DNA from: Enterobacter_D sp963521185
GTDB taxonomy: Bacteria > Pseudomonadota > Gammaproteobacteria > Enterobacterales > Enterobacteriaceae
NCBI GenBank assembly: GCA_963521185.1
Contig: CAUQTV010000004.1
Location: 372,001 to 436,000, forward strand
Direction: 5' to 3'
Length of the DNA: 64,000 bases
Shown here: one piece after another, positions 17,174 to 25,973 of the stretch
Position numbering within the stretch: position 1 is the stretch's first letter
Layout: the number at the start of each line of letters is the position of its first letter
Notes under the pieces: generated by a model
What the model was told of the DNA's origin: nothing
The model's database searches: none
Seen by the model: the letters and a program-made list of their open reading frames with translations, nothing else
Program-made: the position numbers and the translations under genes

Positions 17174-17617
17174 ATGAAAAACGCAACGTTCTACCTTCTG
17201 GACCACGACAAACATCAGGATGGCCTGAGCGCCGTCGAGCAACTGGTGTGCGAACTGGCCGCAGAACGTTGGCGCAACGGCAAGCGCGTGCTGATCGCCT
17301 GTGAAGATGAACAGCAGGCGATTCGCCTCGATGAAGCACTGTGGGCGCGTCCGGCTGACAGCTTTGTGCCGCACAATCTGGCGGGTGAAGGGCCACGGGG
17401 CGGTGCGCCGGTGGAAATCGCCTGGCCGCAAAAGCGCAACAGCAGCCCGCGCGATCTGTTAATCGCGTTACGCGTAAATTTTGCAGATTTTGCCACCGCT
17501 TTCACAGAAGTGATAGACTTCGTTCCCTACGAAGAAAATCTGAAACAACTGGCGCGCGATCGCTACAAAGCCTATCGCCTGGCTGGTTTCAACCTGAACA
17601 CGGCAACCTGGAAATAA
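17174..17617 (+). CDS. holC: DNA polymerase III chi subunit HolC
   Basis: 147 residues beginning MKNATFYLLDHDKH, as in E. coli HolC. Chi pairs with psi (HolD) in the clamp loader, binds the SSB C-terminus and helps the primase-to-polymerase switch. The C-terminal half contains the conserved EVIDFVPYEE and DRYKAYRLAGF segments. The stop overlaps the valS start (ATAATGG), so the genes are coupled. No Shine-Dalgarno lies between the ERIC element and the ATG; the best match, ACGGG, lies in the ERIC end. Confidence 0.95.
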   Translation: MKNATFYLLDHDKHQDGLSAVEQLVCELAAERWRNGKRVLIACEDEQQAIRLDEALWARPADSFVPHNLAGEGPRGGAPVEIAWPQKRNSSPRDLLIALRVNFADFATAFTEVIDFVPYEENLKQLARDRYKAYRLAGFNLNTATWK

Positions 17618-20472
17618 TGGAAAAGACATACAACCCACAAGATATCGAACAGCCGCTTTACGAGCACTGGGAGCAGCAGGGCTATTTCAAACCGAATGGC
17701 GATGAAAGCCAGGAAAGCTTCTGCATCATGATCCCGCCGCCGAACGTCACCGGCAGTTTGCATATGGGTCATGCCTTCCAGCAGACCATCATGGATACCC
17801 TGATCCGTTACCAGCGTATGCAGGGCAAAAACACCCTGTGGCAGGTAGGTACTGACCACGCCGGTATCGCCACGCAAATGGTGGTCGAGCGTAAAATTGC
17901 CGCTGAAGAGGGTAAAACCCGCCACGACTACGGTCGCGACGCGTTCATCGATAAAATCTGGCAGTGGAAGGCGGAATCCGGTGGCACCATTACCCGTCAG
18001 ATGCGCCGTCTGGGCAACTCCGTGGACTGGGAGCGCGAGCGCTTCACCATGGACGAAGGCCTCTCCAACGCCGTGAAAGAAGTCTTTGTTCGCCTGTACA
18101 AAGAAGATCTCATTTACCGTGGCAAGCGCCTGGTCAACTGGGACCCGAAACTGCGCACGGCTATCTCGGATCTGGAAGTGGAAAACCGCGAGTCGAAAGG
18201 CTCCATGTGGCACATCCGCTACCCGCTGGCCGACGGTGCGAAAACCGCCGACGGCAAAGACTATCTGGTCGTTGCCACCACGCGTCCGGAAACCCTGCTC
18301 GGTGATACCGGCATTGCGGTCAATCCTGAAGATCCGCGTTACAAAGATCTGATTGGCAAATTTGTGGTGCTGCCGCTGGTGGATCGTCGCATCCCGATTC
18401 TGGGCGATGAACACGCCGATATGGATAAAGGCACCGGCTGCGTGAAAATCACCCCGGCGCACGACTTCAACGACTACGAAGTGGGCAAACGCCACAGCTT
18501 GCCGATGATCAACATTCTGACCTTTGACGGCGATATCCGTGAGAGCGCAGAAGTGTATGACACCAAGGGCGAAGAGTCCGACGTTTACTCCAGCGCGATC
18601 CCGGCGCAGTTCCAGAAGCTGGAGCGCTTTGCCGCGCGTAAGGCCATCGTCGCCGCCGTTGACGCGCTCGGCCTGCTCGACGAAATCAAACCGCACGATT
18701 TGACCGTGCCCTACGGCGACCGTGGCGGCGTGGTCATCGAACCGATGCTGACCGACCAGTGGTACGTGCGTGCCGATGTGCTGGCGAAACCGGCGGTGGA
18801 AGCCGTTGAAAACGGTGACATCCAGTTCGTGCCGAAGCAGTACGAAAACATGTATTTCTCCTGGATGCGTGACATTCAGGACTGGTGTATCTCCCGCCAG
18901 CTGTGGTGGGGCCACCGTATTCCGGCATGGTACGACAACAACGGCAATGTGTTCGTGGGTCGCACCGAAGAGGAAGTACGCCAGGAAAATAACCTCGGCG
19001 CTGACGTTGCGCTGCGTCAGGACGACGACGTTCTCGACACCTGGTTCTCCTCTGCGCTGTGGACCTTCTCCACCCTCGGCTGGCCGGAAAACACCGACGC
19101 CCTGCGTCAGTTCCACCCGACCAGCGTGATGGTCTCCGGCTTCGACATCATCTTCTTCTGGATTGCCCGCATGATCATGATGACCATGCACTTCATCAAA
19201 GATGAAAACGGCAAGCCGCAGGTCCCGTTCAAGACCGTCTACATGACCGGTCTGATTCGCGACGACGAAGGCCAGAAGATGTCCAAATCCAAGGGCAACG
19301 TGATTGACCCGCTGGATATGGTTGACGGCATCTCCCTGCCGGATCTGCTGGAGAAACGCACCGGCAACATGATGCAGCCGCAGCTCGCTGAGAAAATCGG
19401 CAAGCGCACCGAGAAGCAGTTCCCGGACGGCATTGAGCCGCACGGCACCGACGCCCTGCGCTTTACGCTGGCGGCGCTGGCGTCAACCGGTCGCGACATC
19501 AACTGGGACATGAAACGCCTTGAAGGTTACCGTAACTTCTGTAACAAGCTGTGGAACGCCAGCCGCTTTGTGCTGATGAACACGGAAGATCAGGATTGCG
19601 GCTTCAACGGCGGCGAGATGACCCTGTCGCTGGCGGACCGCTGGATCCTCGCGGAATTCAACCGCACGGTGAAAGCCTACCGCGAGGCGCTGGACACCTA
19701 CCGCTTCGACATCGCCGCAGGCATTCTCTACGAGTTCACCTGGAACCAGTTCTGCGACTGGTATCTGGAGCTGACCAAGCCGGTGATGAACGGCGGATCC
19801 GACGCGGAACTGCGCGCGACGCGCAATACGCTGGTGACCGTGCTGGAAGGGTTGCTGCGCCTGGCGCACCCGATCATCCCGTTCATTACGGAAACCATCT
19901 GGCAGCGCGTGAAAGTGCTGTGCGGTATTACTGCCGACACGATCATGCTGCAACCGTTCCCGACGTTTGATGCGGCGAAAGCCGATGAGATCGCGCTGAA
20001 CGACACCGAATGGCTGAAGCTGGCGATCGTCGCTATCCGTAACATTCGCGCCGAGATGAACCTCTCGCCGTCGAAACCGCTGGCGCTGCTGCTGCGCGGT
20101 TGCAGCCCGGACGCGGTGCGTCGTGTGAACGAGAACCGCAGCTTCCTGCAATCGCTGGCGCGTCTGGAGAGCATCACCCTGCTGCCTGAAGATGATAAAG
20201 GTCCGGTTTCGGTGACCAAAATTATCGAGGGCGCAGAGCTGCTGATCCCGATGGCGGGCCTGGTCGATAAAGACGCCGAGCTTGAGCGTCTGGCGAAAGA
20301 AGTGGCGAAGATCGACATTGAGATTGGCCGCATCGAAAGCAAACTGGGCAACGAAGGCTTTGTGGCGCGCGCGCCGGAAGCGGTCGTCGCCAAAGAGCGT
20401 GAGCGCCTGGACGGTTTCGCGCAGGCGAAAGCGAAGATCATCGAACAGCAGGCCGTCATCGCGGCATTGTGA
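17617..20472 (+). CDS. valS: Valyl-tRNA synthetase
   Basis: 951 residues, the same as E. coli ValRS. Class Ia signatures are present: the HIGH-type PPPNVTGSLHMGHAF at about 40-55 and KMSKS in GQKMSKSKGN near 555. A CP1 editing domain lies between them with the TTRPETLLGDTG segment. An anticodon-binding domain and a C-terminal coiled coil (LERLAKEVAKIDIEIGRIES) follow. It charges tRNA-Val and hydrolyses mischarged threonine. It overlaps holC and the following acetyltransferase gene, forming a pepA-side operon. Confidence 0.98.
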   Translation: MEKTYNPQDIEQPLYEHWEQQGYFKPNGDESQESFCIMIPPPNVTGSLHMGHAFQQTIMDTLIRYQRMQGKNTLWQVGTDHAGIATQMVVERKIAAEEGKTRHDYGRDAFIDKIWQWKAESGGTITRQMRRLGNSVDWERERFTMDEGLSNAVKEVFVRLYKEDLIYRGKRLVNWDPKLRTAISDLEVENRESKGSMWHIRYPLADGAKTADGKDYLVVATTRPETLLGDTGIAVNPEDPRYKDLIGKFVVLPLVDRRIPILGDEHADMDKGTGCVKITPAHDFNDYEVGKRHSLPMINILTFDGDIRESAEVYDTKGEESDVYSSAIPAQFQKLERFAARKAIVAAVDALGLLDEIKPHDLTVPYGDRGGVVIEPMLTDQWYVRADVLAKPAVEAVENGDIQFVPKQYENMYFSWMRDIQDWCISRQLWWGHRIPAWYDNNGNVFVGRTEEEVRQENNLGADVALRQDDDVLDTWFSSALWTFSTLGWPENTDALRQFHPTSVMVSGFDIIFFWIARMIMMTMHFIKDENGKPQVPFKTVYMTGLIRDDEGQKMSKSKGNVIDPLDMVDGISLPDLLEKRTGNMMQPQLAEKIGKRTEKQFPDGIEPHGTDALRFTLAALASTGRDINWDMKRLEGYRNFCNKLWNASRFVLMNTEDQDCGFNGGEMTLSLADRWILAEFNRTVKAYREALDTYRFDIAAGILYEFTWNQFCDWYLELTKPVMNGGSDAELRATRNTLVTVLEGLLRLAHPIIPFITETIWQRVKVLCGITADTIMLQPFPTFDAAKADEIALNDTEWLKLAIVAIRNIRAEMNLSPSKPLALLLRGCSPDAVRRVNENRSFLQSLARLESITLLPEDDKGPVSVTKIIEGAELLIPMAGLVDKDAELERLAKEVAKIDIEIGRIESKLGNEGFVARAPEAVVAKERERLDGFAQAKAKIIEQQAVIAAL

Positions 20473-20987
20473 TGAGTGAAGCCATGAGCATACATGCCCC
20501 GGTCACGACGCAGATACGCAGACTGACCGTCACGGATAACCCGGCCATCGCCGGCGTTATCCGCCGCGTTTCTGCGGAGTACGGCTTAACCGCTGACAAA
20601 GGCTACACCGTGGCCGATCCAAACCTCGACGAGCTGTATCAGCTTTACAGCCAGCCGGGCCACGCCTATTGGGTGGTGGAACAAAACGGGGTGGTCGTGG
20701 GTGGCGGTGGCGTTGCGCCGCTGTCCTGTAGCGAGCCGGATATTTGCGAGCTGCAAAAGATGTATTTTTTAACCACGGTGCGCGGTCAGGGGCTGGCGAA
20801 AAAGCTGGCGCTGATGGCGCTGGATCACGCCCGCGAGCAGGGTTTTGCCCGCTGTTATCTGGAAACCACCGCCTTTTTAAAAGAGGCGATTGGGCTGTAT
20901 GAGCATTTAGGCTTTGAGCACATCAGCGAACCGCTTGGCTGCACCGGCCACGTGGATTGCGAAGTGCGGATGCTAAAAGTGTTGTAG
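20472..20987 (+). CDS. yjgM: GNAT-family N-acetyltransferase YjgM
   Basis: 171 residues from the ATG at 20472, which overlaps the valS stop (TGATG); an ATG at 20484 is also possible. It closely resembles E. coli YjgM. The GNAT acetyl-CoA motif A is LQKMYFLTTVRGQGLAKKLALMAL at about 95-118, followed by LETTAFLKEAIGLYEHLGF (motif B). The substrate is not known. The conserved valS neighbour supports the assignment. Confidence 0.9.
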   Translation: MSEAMSIHAPVTTQIRRLTVTDNPAIAGVIRRVSAEYGLTADKGYTVADPNLDELYQLYSQPGHAYWVVEQNGVVVGGGGVAPLSCSEPDICELQKMYFLTTVRGQGLAKKLALMALDHAREQGFARCYLETTAFLKEAIGLYEHLGFEHISEPLGCTGHVDCEVRMLKVL

Positions 20988-20994
20988 TCGATTT

Positions 20995-21045
20995 CCCCTC
21001 TCCCGCCCTTCCCCCTCTCCCTGGGGAGAGGGTTGGGTGAGGGGC
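20995..21045. repeat. GC-rich palindromic intergenic repeat, copy 1
   Basis: Contains CCCTCTCCCTGGGGAGAGGG followed by GGGTGAGGGG, between two convergent genes. The same building blocks recur in at least four other gaps in this window. A terminator-like role between convergent genes is possible. Confidence 0.65.
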
Positions 21046-21048
21046 CAG

Positions 21049-21789
21049 TCACTGCGCCGCAGACGCCATCGCAAAGCGTACAATCCCCGCCGCATCCGCC
21101 TCTGGCAACGTCAGCACCGTGTTCCACAGATCTTCAATCATGTCGCACGCCATCTTCTCTTTACCGACGCCTTTGTGCGGATCGGAGAGCATCTCAATAT
21201 CTGCCCCGTATTTCTGCACCAGCTTGCCGACCACCGGCTGAAGATCCTGCTGCGCTTTTGCTCGCTCCTGCGGCGTTACCGTATGCTTACTGGCACCGTA
21301 GGCGGCGCGCATCATATTGGCATCGACGCTCATACGGTATTGCAACATTTCACGCGGCAAGATACGCATCGGATTAATGCCGCCCTTTACCGCCGGAAAC
21401 AGAAAGCGGAAACAGTCATCATCGCTGACCTTCTGCACTGCTGCCGTCTGCTCCATATTAACCTTCATGTACAGCACCACCTGATCGTCCGGTGCCGTCT
21501 GCAATCGCGCCATCTGAATGCCTAAAATCTCAGGCTGAACGGTGTCGATAATCTGCTGCTCGGTTTTGCCCTCTTTTTCCATCGCTATTGCGCGGGTGCG
21601 CAGCTGTGCCCAGAACTGCGGCTCCTGCTCTTTAAGCACCTGGAACGACGGCATGGTAGAAAGCGCGGCATCGAACTTCTCTTCCGGCGTAAGCGTAGTG
21701 GTTTTCGACTGCGATCCTTTGTATAACCCGCTGCCAATGGCGACGGCGAGACCGATAACAAGCGGTATGACTATCCGTGACAGTTTCAT
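21049..21789 (-). CDS. Hypothetical membrane-anchored or secreted protein
   Basis: 246 residues from the ATG at 21789 (GAGAGTCAGG directly upstream). One hydrophobic segment at residues 5-22 is a signal anchor or uncleaved signal. The rest is soluble, helical and charged, and would face the periplasm. Two cysteines (DDDCFRF and MACDMIEDL) could pair. I recognise no domain. It lies between yjgM and rraB, where E. coli K-12 has no such gene to my knowledge. It appears intact with ordinary codon use. Confidence 0.7.
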   Translation of the reverse strand: MKLSRIVIPLVIGLAVAIGSGLYKGSQSKTTTLTPEEKFDAALSTMPSFQVLKEQEPQFWAQLRTRAIAMEKEGKTEQQIIDTVQPEILGIQMARLQTAPDDQVVLYMKVNMEQTAAVQKVSDDDCFRFLFPAVKGGINPMRILPREMLQYRMSVDANMMRAAYGASKHTVTPQERAKAQQDLQPVVGKLVQKYGADIEMLSDPHKGVGKEKMACDMIEDLWNTVLTLPEADAAGIVRFAMASAAQ

Positions 21790-21959
21790 CCTGACTCTCA
21801 GTGCTGATGTGAATAACGACAATTTAAGAAGGGAATGTTACGCATTATCATTGCGGTGCGCACCTGCCAGAATTGGTGCCAGCGTGAACGAGGTGGAAAA
21901 GTGCGGTAGCGGACGCCACCGCACAGGTTTTAGCACGTTATGACCGTGTTAGTATCCAC

Positions 21960-22385
21960 TCAGTGACGGATGCCGTCGTCGTCTTCATCCACCAGATCGT
22001 CATCGTCTTCATCGTCGCCGTCTTCGCCGTTCGGATCTTCGTAGTACGTGCCCCAACCGTCGTATTCAACGTCGAATTTTTCAGCCAGCGTCATCAGTTG
22101 CTCAACCTGCGCGTCGATCAGCTCCGCTTTCAGGGCGGATTCGCTCAGGATGTCACAACAGATCACCACTTCACCCTCTTCCACTTCCAGCTCTTCCGGC
22201 TCGGTCACTTCATAACCCAGCTTAAAGGCTTCAACCGCCATTTTCTCCAGCGTTTCGAAGTCGTCAGCGGAAAGGTGGTGCTCAATGGTGTAGAGCGCGT
22301 CAGGATCGCTGCCATCTTCCATCAGTTCTTCAATGATCAGGCGCGTCTCTTCGCGTTGCTCTTCCAGGTGTTCCGGGTTAGCCAT
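21960..22385 (-). CDS. rraB: RNase E activity inhibitor RraB
   Basis: 141 residues starting MANPEHLEEQREETRLIIEEL, nearly identical in its first 120 residues to E. coli RraB (YjgD). RraB binds the C-terminal scaffold of RNase E and changes which transcripts it cuts. The last 25 residues are almost all Asp, Glu and Gly (DGDDEDDDDLVDEDDDG), slightly longer than in E. coli. The start at 22385 matches E. coli and follows a GAGGAACGAG site; the longer open frame to 22484 runs into the argI promoter region. Confidence 0.96.
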   Translation of the reverse strand: MANPEHLEEQREETRLIIEELMEDGSDPDALYTIEHHLSADDFETLEKMAVEAFKLGYEVTEPEELEVEEGEVVICCDILSESALKAELIDAQVEQLMTLAEKFDVEYDGWGTYYEDPNGEDGDDEDDDDLVDEDDDGIRH

Positions 22386-22481
22386 GGCTCGTTCCTCATA
22401 ATGTGCGGTAGATACTCTTATTTTCACATACCGATGGCAATGCCTCCACTCCTGACGGAAAAGATTTGTTGCATGGGGTTG

Positions 22482-22522
22482 CAAATGAATATTTACACAT
22501 ATAAAGTGAATTTTAATTCAAT
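22482..22522 (+). promoter_or_regulatory. Tandem ARG boxes upstream of argI
   Basis: Two ArgR operator half-pairs. The second, GTGAATTTTAATTCAA at about 22506-22521, fits the TGAATwwwwATTCA consensus exactly. The first, AATGAATATTTACAC at about 22484-22498, is a weaker match. The few-base gap between the 18-base boxes is typical. Arginine-bound ArgR hexamer should repress argI here. Confidence 0.85.
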
Positions 22523-22549
22523 AAGTGGCTTAAGCCATGAGAGGGAAAC

Positions 22550-23554
22550 ATGTCTGCGTTCTACCAGAAACACTTTCTTAAACTGCTCGATTTTACCTCC
22601 GCGGAAATCAACGCGCTGCTGACGCTGGCGGCACAACTGAAGGCCGACAAGAAAAAAGGCACGGAAGTACAGCATCTTACTGGCAAAAACATCGCGCTCA
22701 TCTTCGAAAAAGACTCAACCCGCACCCGATGCTCTTTCGAAGTTGCCGCTTATGACCAGGGTGCACGCGTCACTTATCTCGGCCCAAGCGGCAGCCAAAT
22801 CGGGCATAAAGAATCAATTAAGGATACAGCACGCGTTTTAGGGCGTATGTACGACGGCATTCAGTACCGGGGCTACGGCCAGGAAATCGTCGAGACGCTG
22901 GCGGAATTCGCCGGTGTGCCGGTGTGGAACGGGCTGACCAACGAGTTTCACCCGACGCAGCTGCTGGCGGATCTGCTGACCTTGCAGGAGCATCTGCCGG
23001 GCAAAGCCTTCAATGAGATGACGCTGGTGTACGCGGGTGATGCGCGCAACAACATGGGTAACTCCATGCTGGAAGCGGCAGCGCTGGTGGGCCTCGATCT
23101 GCGTCTGGTCGCGCCAAAAGCCTGCTGGCCGGAAGAGCGCCTGGTCGCCGAATGCACGGCGCTGGCTAAGCAGAACGGCGGGAATATCACCCTGACGGAA
23201 GATGTCGCCGCTGGCGTGAAAGGCGCGGACTTTATCTATACCGACGTGTGGGTGTCGATGGGCGAGGCAAAAGAGAAGTGGGCCGAACGCATTGCGCTGC
23301 TGCGCGCTTATCAGGTCAACCGCCAGATGCTGGCGCTGACCGGTAATCCGCAGGTGAAGTTCCTGCACTGCCTGCCCGCCTTCCATGACGATCAGACCAC
23401 GCTTGGCAAAAAAATGGCCGAGGAGTTCGGACTGCACGGCGGCATGGAGGTGACCGACGAGGTGTTCGAGTCCGTCAACAGCATTGTGTTCGATCAGGCG
23501 GAAAACCGCATGCACACCATTAAAGCGGTGATGGTGGCGACGCTGAGTCAATAA
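22550..23554 (+). CDS. argI: Ornithine carbamoyltransferase, anabolic
   Basis: 334 residues, as in E. coli ArgI/ArgF. It makes citrulline from ornithine and carbamoyl phosphate. The carbamoyl phosphate motif is DSTRTRCSFE near residue 55, HPTQLLAD near 133, and the ornithine-side HCLPAFHDD near 272. GAGAGGGAAAC precedes the ATG. The flanking rraB and tabA genes match the E. coli argI locus, and the ARG boxes show arginine repression. A second copy of the family, arcB, lies 3.4 kb downstream. Confidence 0.97.
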   Translation: MSAFYQKHFLKLLDFTSAEINALLTLAAQLKADKKKGTEVQHLTGKNIALIFEKDSTRTRCSFEVAAYDQGARVTYLGPSGSQIGHKESIKDTARVLGRMYDGIQYRGYGQEIVETLAEFAGVPVWNGLTNEFHPTQLLADLLTLQEHLPGKAFNEMTLVYAGDARNNMGNSMLEAAALVGLDLRLVAPKACWPEERLVAECTALAKQNGGNITLTEDVAAGVKGADFIYTDVWVSMGEAKEKWAERIALLRAYQVNRQMLALTGNPQVKFLHCLPAFHDDQTTLGKKMAEEFGLHGGMEVTDEVFESVNSIVFDQAENRMHTIKAVMVATLSQ

Positions 23555-23563
23555 GCGAAATTA

Positions 23564-23597
23564 CCCCCTCATCCCAACCCTCTCCCCAGGGAGAGGG
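23564..23597. repeat. GC-rich palindromic intergenic repeat, copy 2
   Basis: CCCTCATCCC followed by CCCTCTCCCCAGGGAGAGGG between convergent argI and tabA. It is the same family as at 20995-21045 and may end transcription from both sides. Confidence 0.6.
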
Positions 23598-23614
23598 AAA
23601 GGGAGAGAGAACAA

Positions 23615-24067
23615 TCAGCCCATCAGCACTTTTACCACCACTTTGCGCACCTGCGCGGGCGCACCCACGGCGCACAGCGGCTTGTGCACTTCCCCTGGGT
23701 AGAACACCACAAAATCCCCTTCGCTCAGCACCACGGTTTTTTCCTGCTCGCCTTCCGGCAAAAACGCGATGTCTTTGTCTGCCAGCCAGTCAGTGTCCGG
23801 CGTGCCGTGCGGCTGGGTGCTGAACGTCATCCCTTCCTGACCTTTAAGCACGATCTGAATATCGAGATAGCGCGCGTGATACTCCGCACGACGCTCGGCG
23901 AACGGCTGGGTCATGTCTTCTGACACCAGGAAGAACAGGTTATTGCCGTCGATATCATGCTTACCGGTTGGGGTAGCGTCTGTCACATTTTGCTTAACGT
24001 ATTCAATCGCCTGCGCCAGTTTCTGCGGCAGCCAGGCCTGAAGATTGTGAATGTTGCCAACGATCAT
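23615..24067 (-). CDS. tabA: YhcH/YjgK/YiaL family protein TabA
   Basis: 150 residues, very close to E. coli TabA (YjgK), a cupin-fold protein linked to biofilm formation and toxin-antitoxin effects. The segments EYHARYLDIQIVLKGQEGM and FVVFYPGEVHKPLC carry the metal-binding His and Glu residues expected for the fold. Family relatives act in sugar processing, so the molecular role is not settled. Its place beside argI is as in E. coli. Confidence 0.93.
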   Translation of the reverse strand: MIVGNIHNLQAWLPQKLAQAIEYVKQNVTDATPTGKHDIDGNNLFFLVSEDMTQPFAERRAEYHARYLDIQIVLKGQEGMTFSTQPHGTPDTDWLADKDIAFLPEGEQEKTVVLSEGDFVVFYPGEVHKPLCAVGAPAQVRKVVVKVLMG

Positions 24068-24741
24068 AAATTACTCCTTACATAAAACAACGTTTCATTT
24101 TTTATGTGTTATACGAAAAATCCCCGCTCTTCACCACCCCTGTTTGGAAAAGATTTGCGGTAACGCATGTTTATCGGGATTTCTGTTATTCGCTTGTTAA
24201 CGTCATTTCCACCTTTATGCAGATAAAGTGCATAAACGAGTAATTGACCGCAGTGATGGTAAAGTTAAGCACATGAAAGATAGCGAGTTATTAAAAAAAC
24301 ATTCCCCCGCTCACACTTTGCCTCATAGCATATTCAGGCAAATTAATTCATATTTATTTTTTAATTTCCCTTAATAACCAAATAAAATAACCGTGATTAT
24401 GCATACTCATGCGTCAGTAGAAAATTTAATGATGAATATCAACAACATAACAACCAACCGCGTTTAATTAAAACCCACAGGCTATTAACAACTCAAAATA
24501 ATGAAACTCATTAATGCTTAGGGATTCATTACCGTTATATCACCAATTAAGCATTCTCTGATGCCGGTCATGCAATAGAAAACAAACCAGCTGATAGCGA
24601 ATTGCGCGTGAGCAACGTCACATTATTAAAGCCGACAGCGTTTAGTATGACTCCCGAATTCAACTGAACACGAAGGGTTATGAAAATATTTCATTTCATA
24701 ACGCTGGCCCTTTTATTCTTAAAAAAGTTAAAGGAATAATT
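24068..24741 (+). promoter_or_regulatory. AT-rich control region upstream of arcA
   Basis: 674 bases without a gene, far more AT-rich than the flanks. A good CRP site, CGTGAGCAACGTCACA, lies at 24607-24622. A nine-pair inverted repeat, GTTATGAAA / TTTCATAAC, lies at 24677-24702; it contains TGAAAATATTTCA, one base short of an ARG box. Several looser TGAAT-like words are scattered upstream. AAAGGA lies 6-7 bases before the arcA ATG. I found no convincing FNR/ANR site, although anaerobic control is usual for this pathway. Confidence 0.6.
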
Positions 24742-25962
24742 ATGGAAAAGCATTACGTCGGTTCTGAAATTGGCCAATTGCGCAGCGTGATGTTGCATCG
24801 CCCCAATCTGAGCCTGAAAAGACTGACACCCTCGAACTGCCAGGAGCTGTTATTTGATGATGTGTTATCGGTTGAACGTGCGGGTGAAGAGCACGATGTC
24901 TTCGCCAATACCCTGCGCGATCAGGGCGTGGAAGTACTGCTGTTAACCGACCTGCTGACGCAAACGCTGGATACCCCAGACGCCAAGGCCTGGCTGCTGC
25001 AAACGCAGGTGTCGGATTACCGGCTCGGGCCGACCTTTGCCTCCGACGTGCGCGGCTGGCTGGCGGATATGCCGCACCGCGAACTGGCGCGTCGCCTGAG
25101 CGGCGGCCTGACATACGGCGAGATCCCCGCTTTTATTAAAAATATGGTGGTCGATACCCACACGGCGAATGACTTTATTATGAAGCCATTACCGAATCAC
25201 TTATTTACCCGTGATACGTCCTGCTGGATATATAACGGCGTGTCCATTAACCCCATGGCTAAACCGGCCCGCCAGCGCGAAACGAATAATCTTCGCGCCA
25301 TTTATCGCTGGCATGAAAAATTCACCGATGATGCGTTCATTAAATATTTCGGCGATGAAAATATCAATTATGACCACGCCACGCTGGAAGGCGGCGACGT
25401 ATTAGTGATTGGGCGCGGCGCGGTATTAATCGGCATGTCTGAGCGCACCACGCCGCAGGGCATCGAGTTCCTCGCCAGCAGCCTGTTCAAACACCGCCAG
25501 GCGGAACGGGTCATCGCCGTCGAGCTGCCGAAGCACCGCTCCTGTATGCACCTCGACACCGTCATGACGCATATCGACGTCGATACCTTCTCCGTTTACC
25601 CCGAAGTGGTGCGCAAGGACGTGCAGTGCTGGACCCTCACCCCTGACGGACGCGGCGGCATCAGCCGGTTACAGGAATCCAGCCTGCTGGTAGCGCTGGA
25701 AAAAGCGCTCGGCGTATCGCAAATCAGGCTCATCACCACCGGCGGCGACGCCTTTGAAGCCGAACGCGAGCAGTGGAACGACGCCAATAACGTGCTGACG
25801 ATCCGCCCAGGCGTAGTGATCGGCTACGAGCGCAACATCTGGACCAATGAAAAATACGACAAAGCCGGTATCACCGTGCTGCCGATCCCCGGCGACGAAC
25901 TGGGGCGCGGTCGCGGCGGCGCGCGCTGCATGAGCTGTCCGCTGGAACGCGACGGCATTTAA
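24742..25962 (+). CDS. arcA: Arginine deiminase ArcA
   Basis: 406 residues. It hydrolyses arginine to citrulline and ammonia, the first step of the ATP-yielding arginine deiminase pathway. Visible motifs are FTRDTSCWI near residue 157, the EGGDV segment near 216, the HLDTVMTH histidine near 270, and the catalytic cysteine in GGARCMSCPLERD at the C-terminus. The length and motifs match Pseudomonas and Salmonella enzymes. It is the first gene of an arcA-arcC-arcB-transporter-regulator series. It looks fully active. Confidence 0.96.
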   Translation: MEKHYVGSEIGQLRSVMLHRPNLSLKRLTPSNCQELLFDDVLSVERAGEEHDVFANTLRDQGVEVLLLTDLLTQTLDTPDAKAWLLQTQVSDYRLGPTFASDVRGWLADMPHRELARRLSGGLTYGEIPAFIKNMVVDTHTANDFIMKPLPNHLFTRDTSCWIYNGVSINPMAKPARQRETNNLRAIYRWHEKFTDDAFIKYFGDENINYDHATLEGGDVLVIGRGAVLIGMSERTTPQGIEFLASSLFKHRQAERVIAVELPKHRSCMHLDTVMTHIDVDTFSVYPEVVRKDVQCWTLTPDGRGGISRLQESSLLVALEKALGVSQIRLITTGGDAFEAEREQWNDANNVLTIRPGVVIGYERNIWTNEKYDKAGITVLPIPGDELGRGRGGARCMSCPLERDGI

Positions 25963-25973
25963 GGAGAGTGAAA

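Noticed and set aside
15458..19443. Very long open frames on the strand opposite pepA and valS (657 and 623 codons)
   Set aside because: They are antisense to highly conserved genes, rich in His and Arg/Gln as expected for mirror frames of GC-rich genes, and have no ribosome sites.
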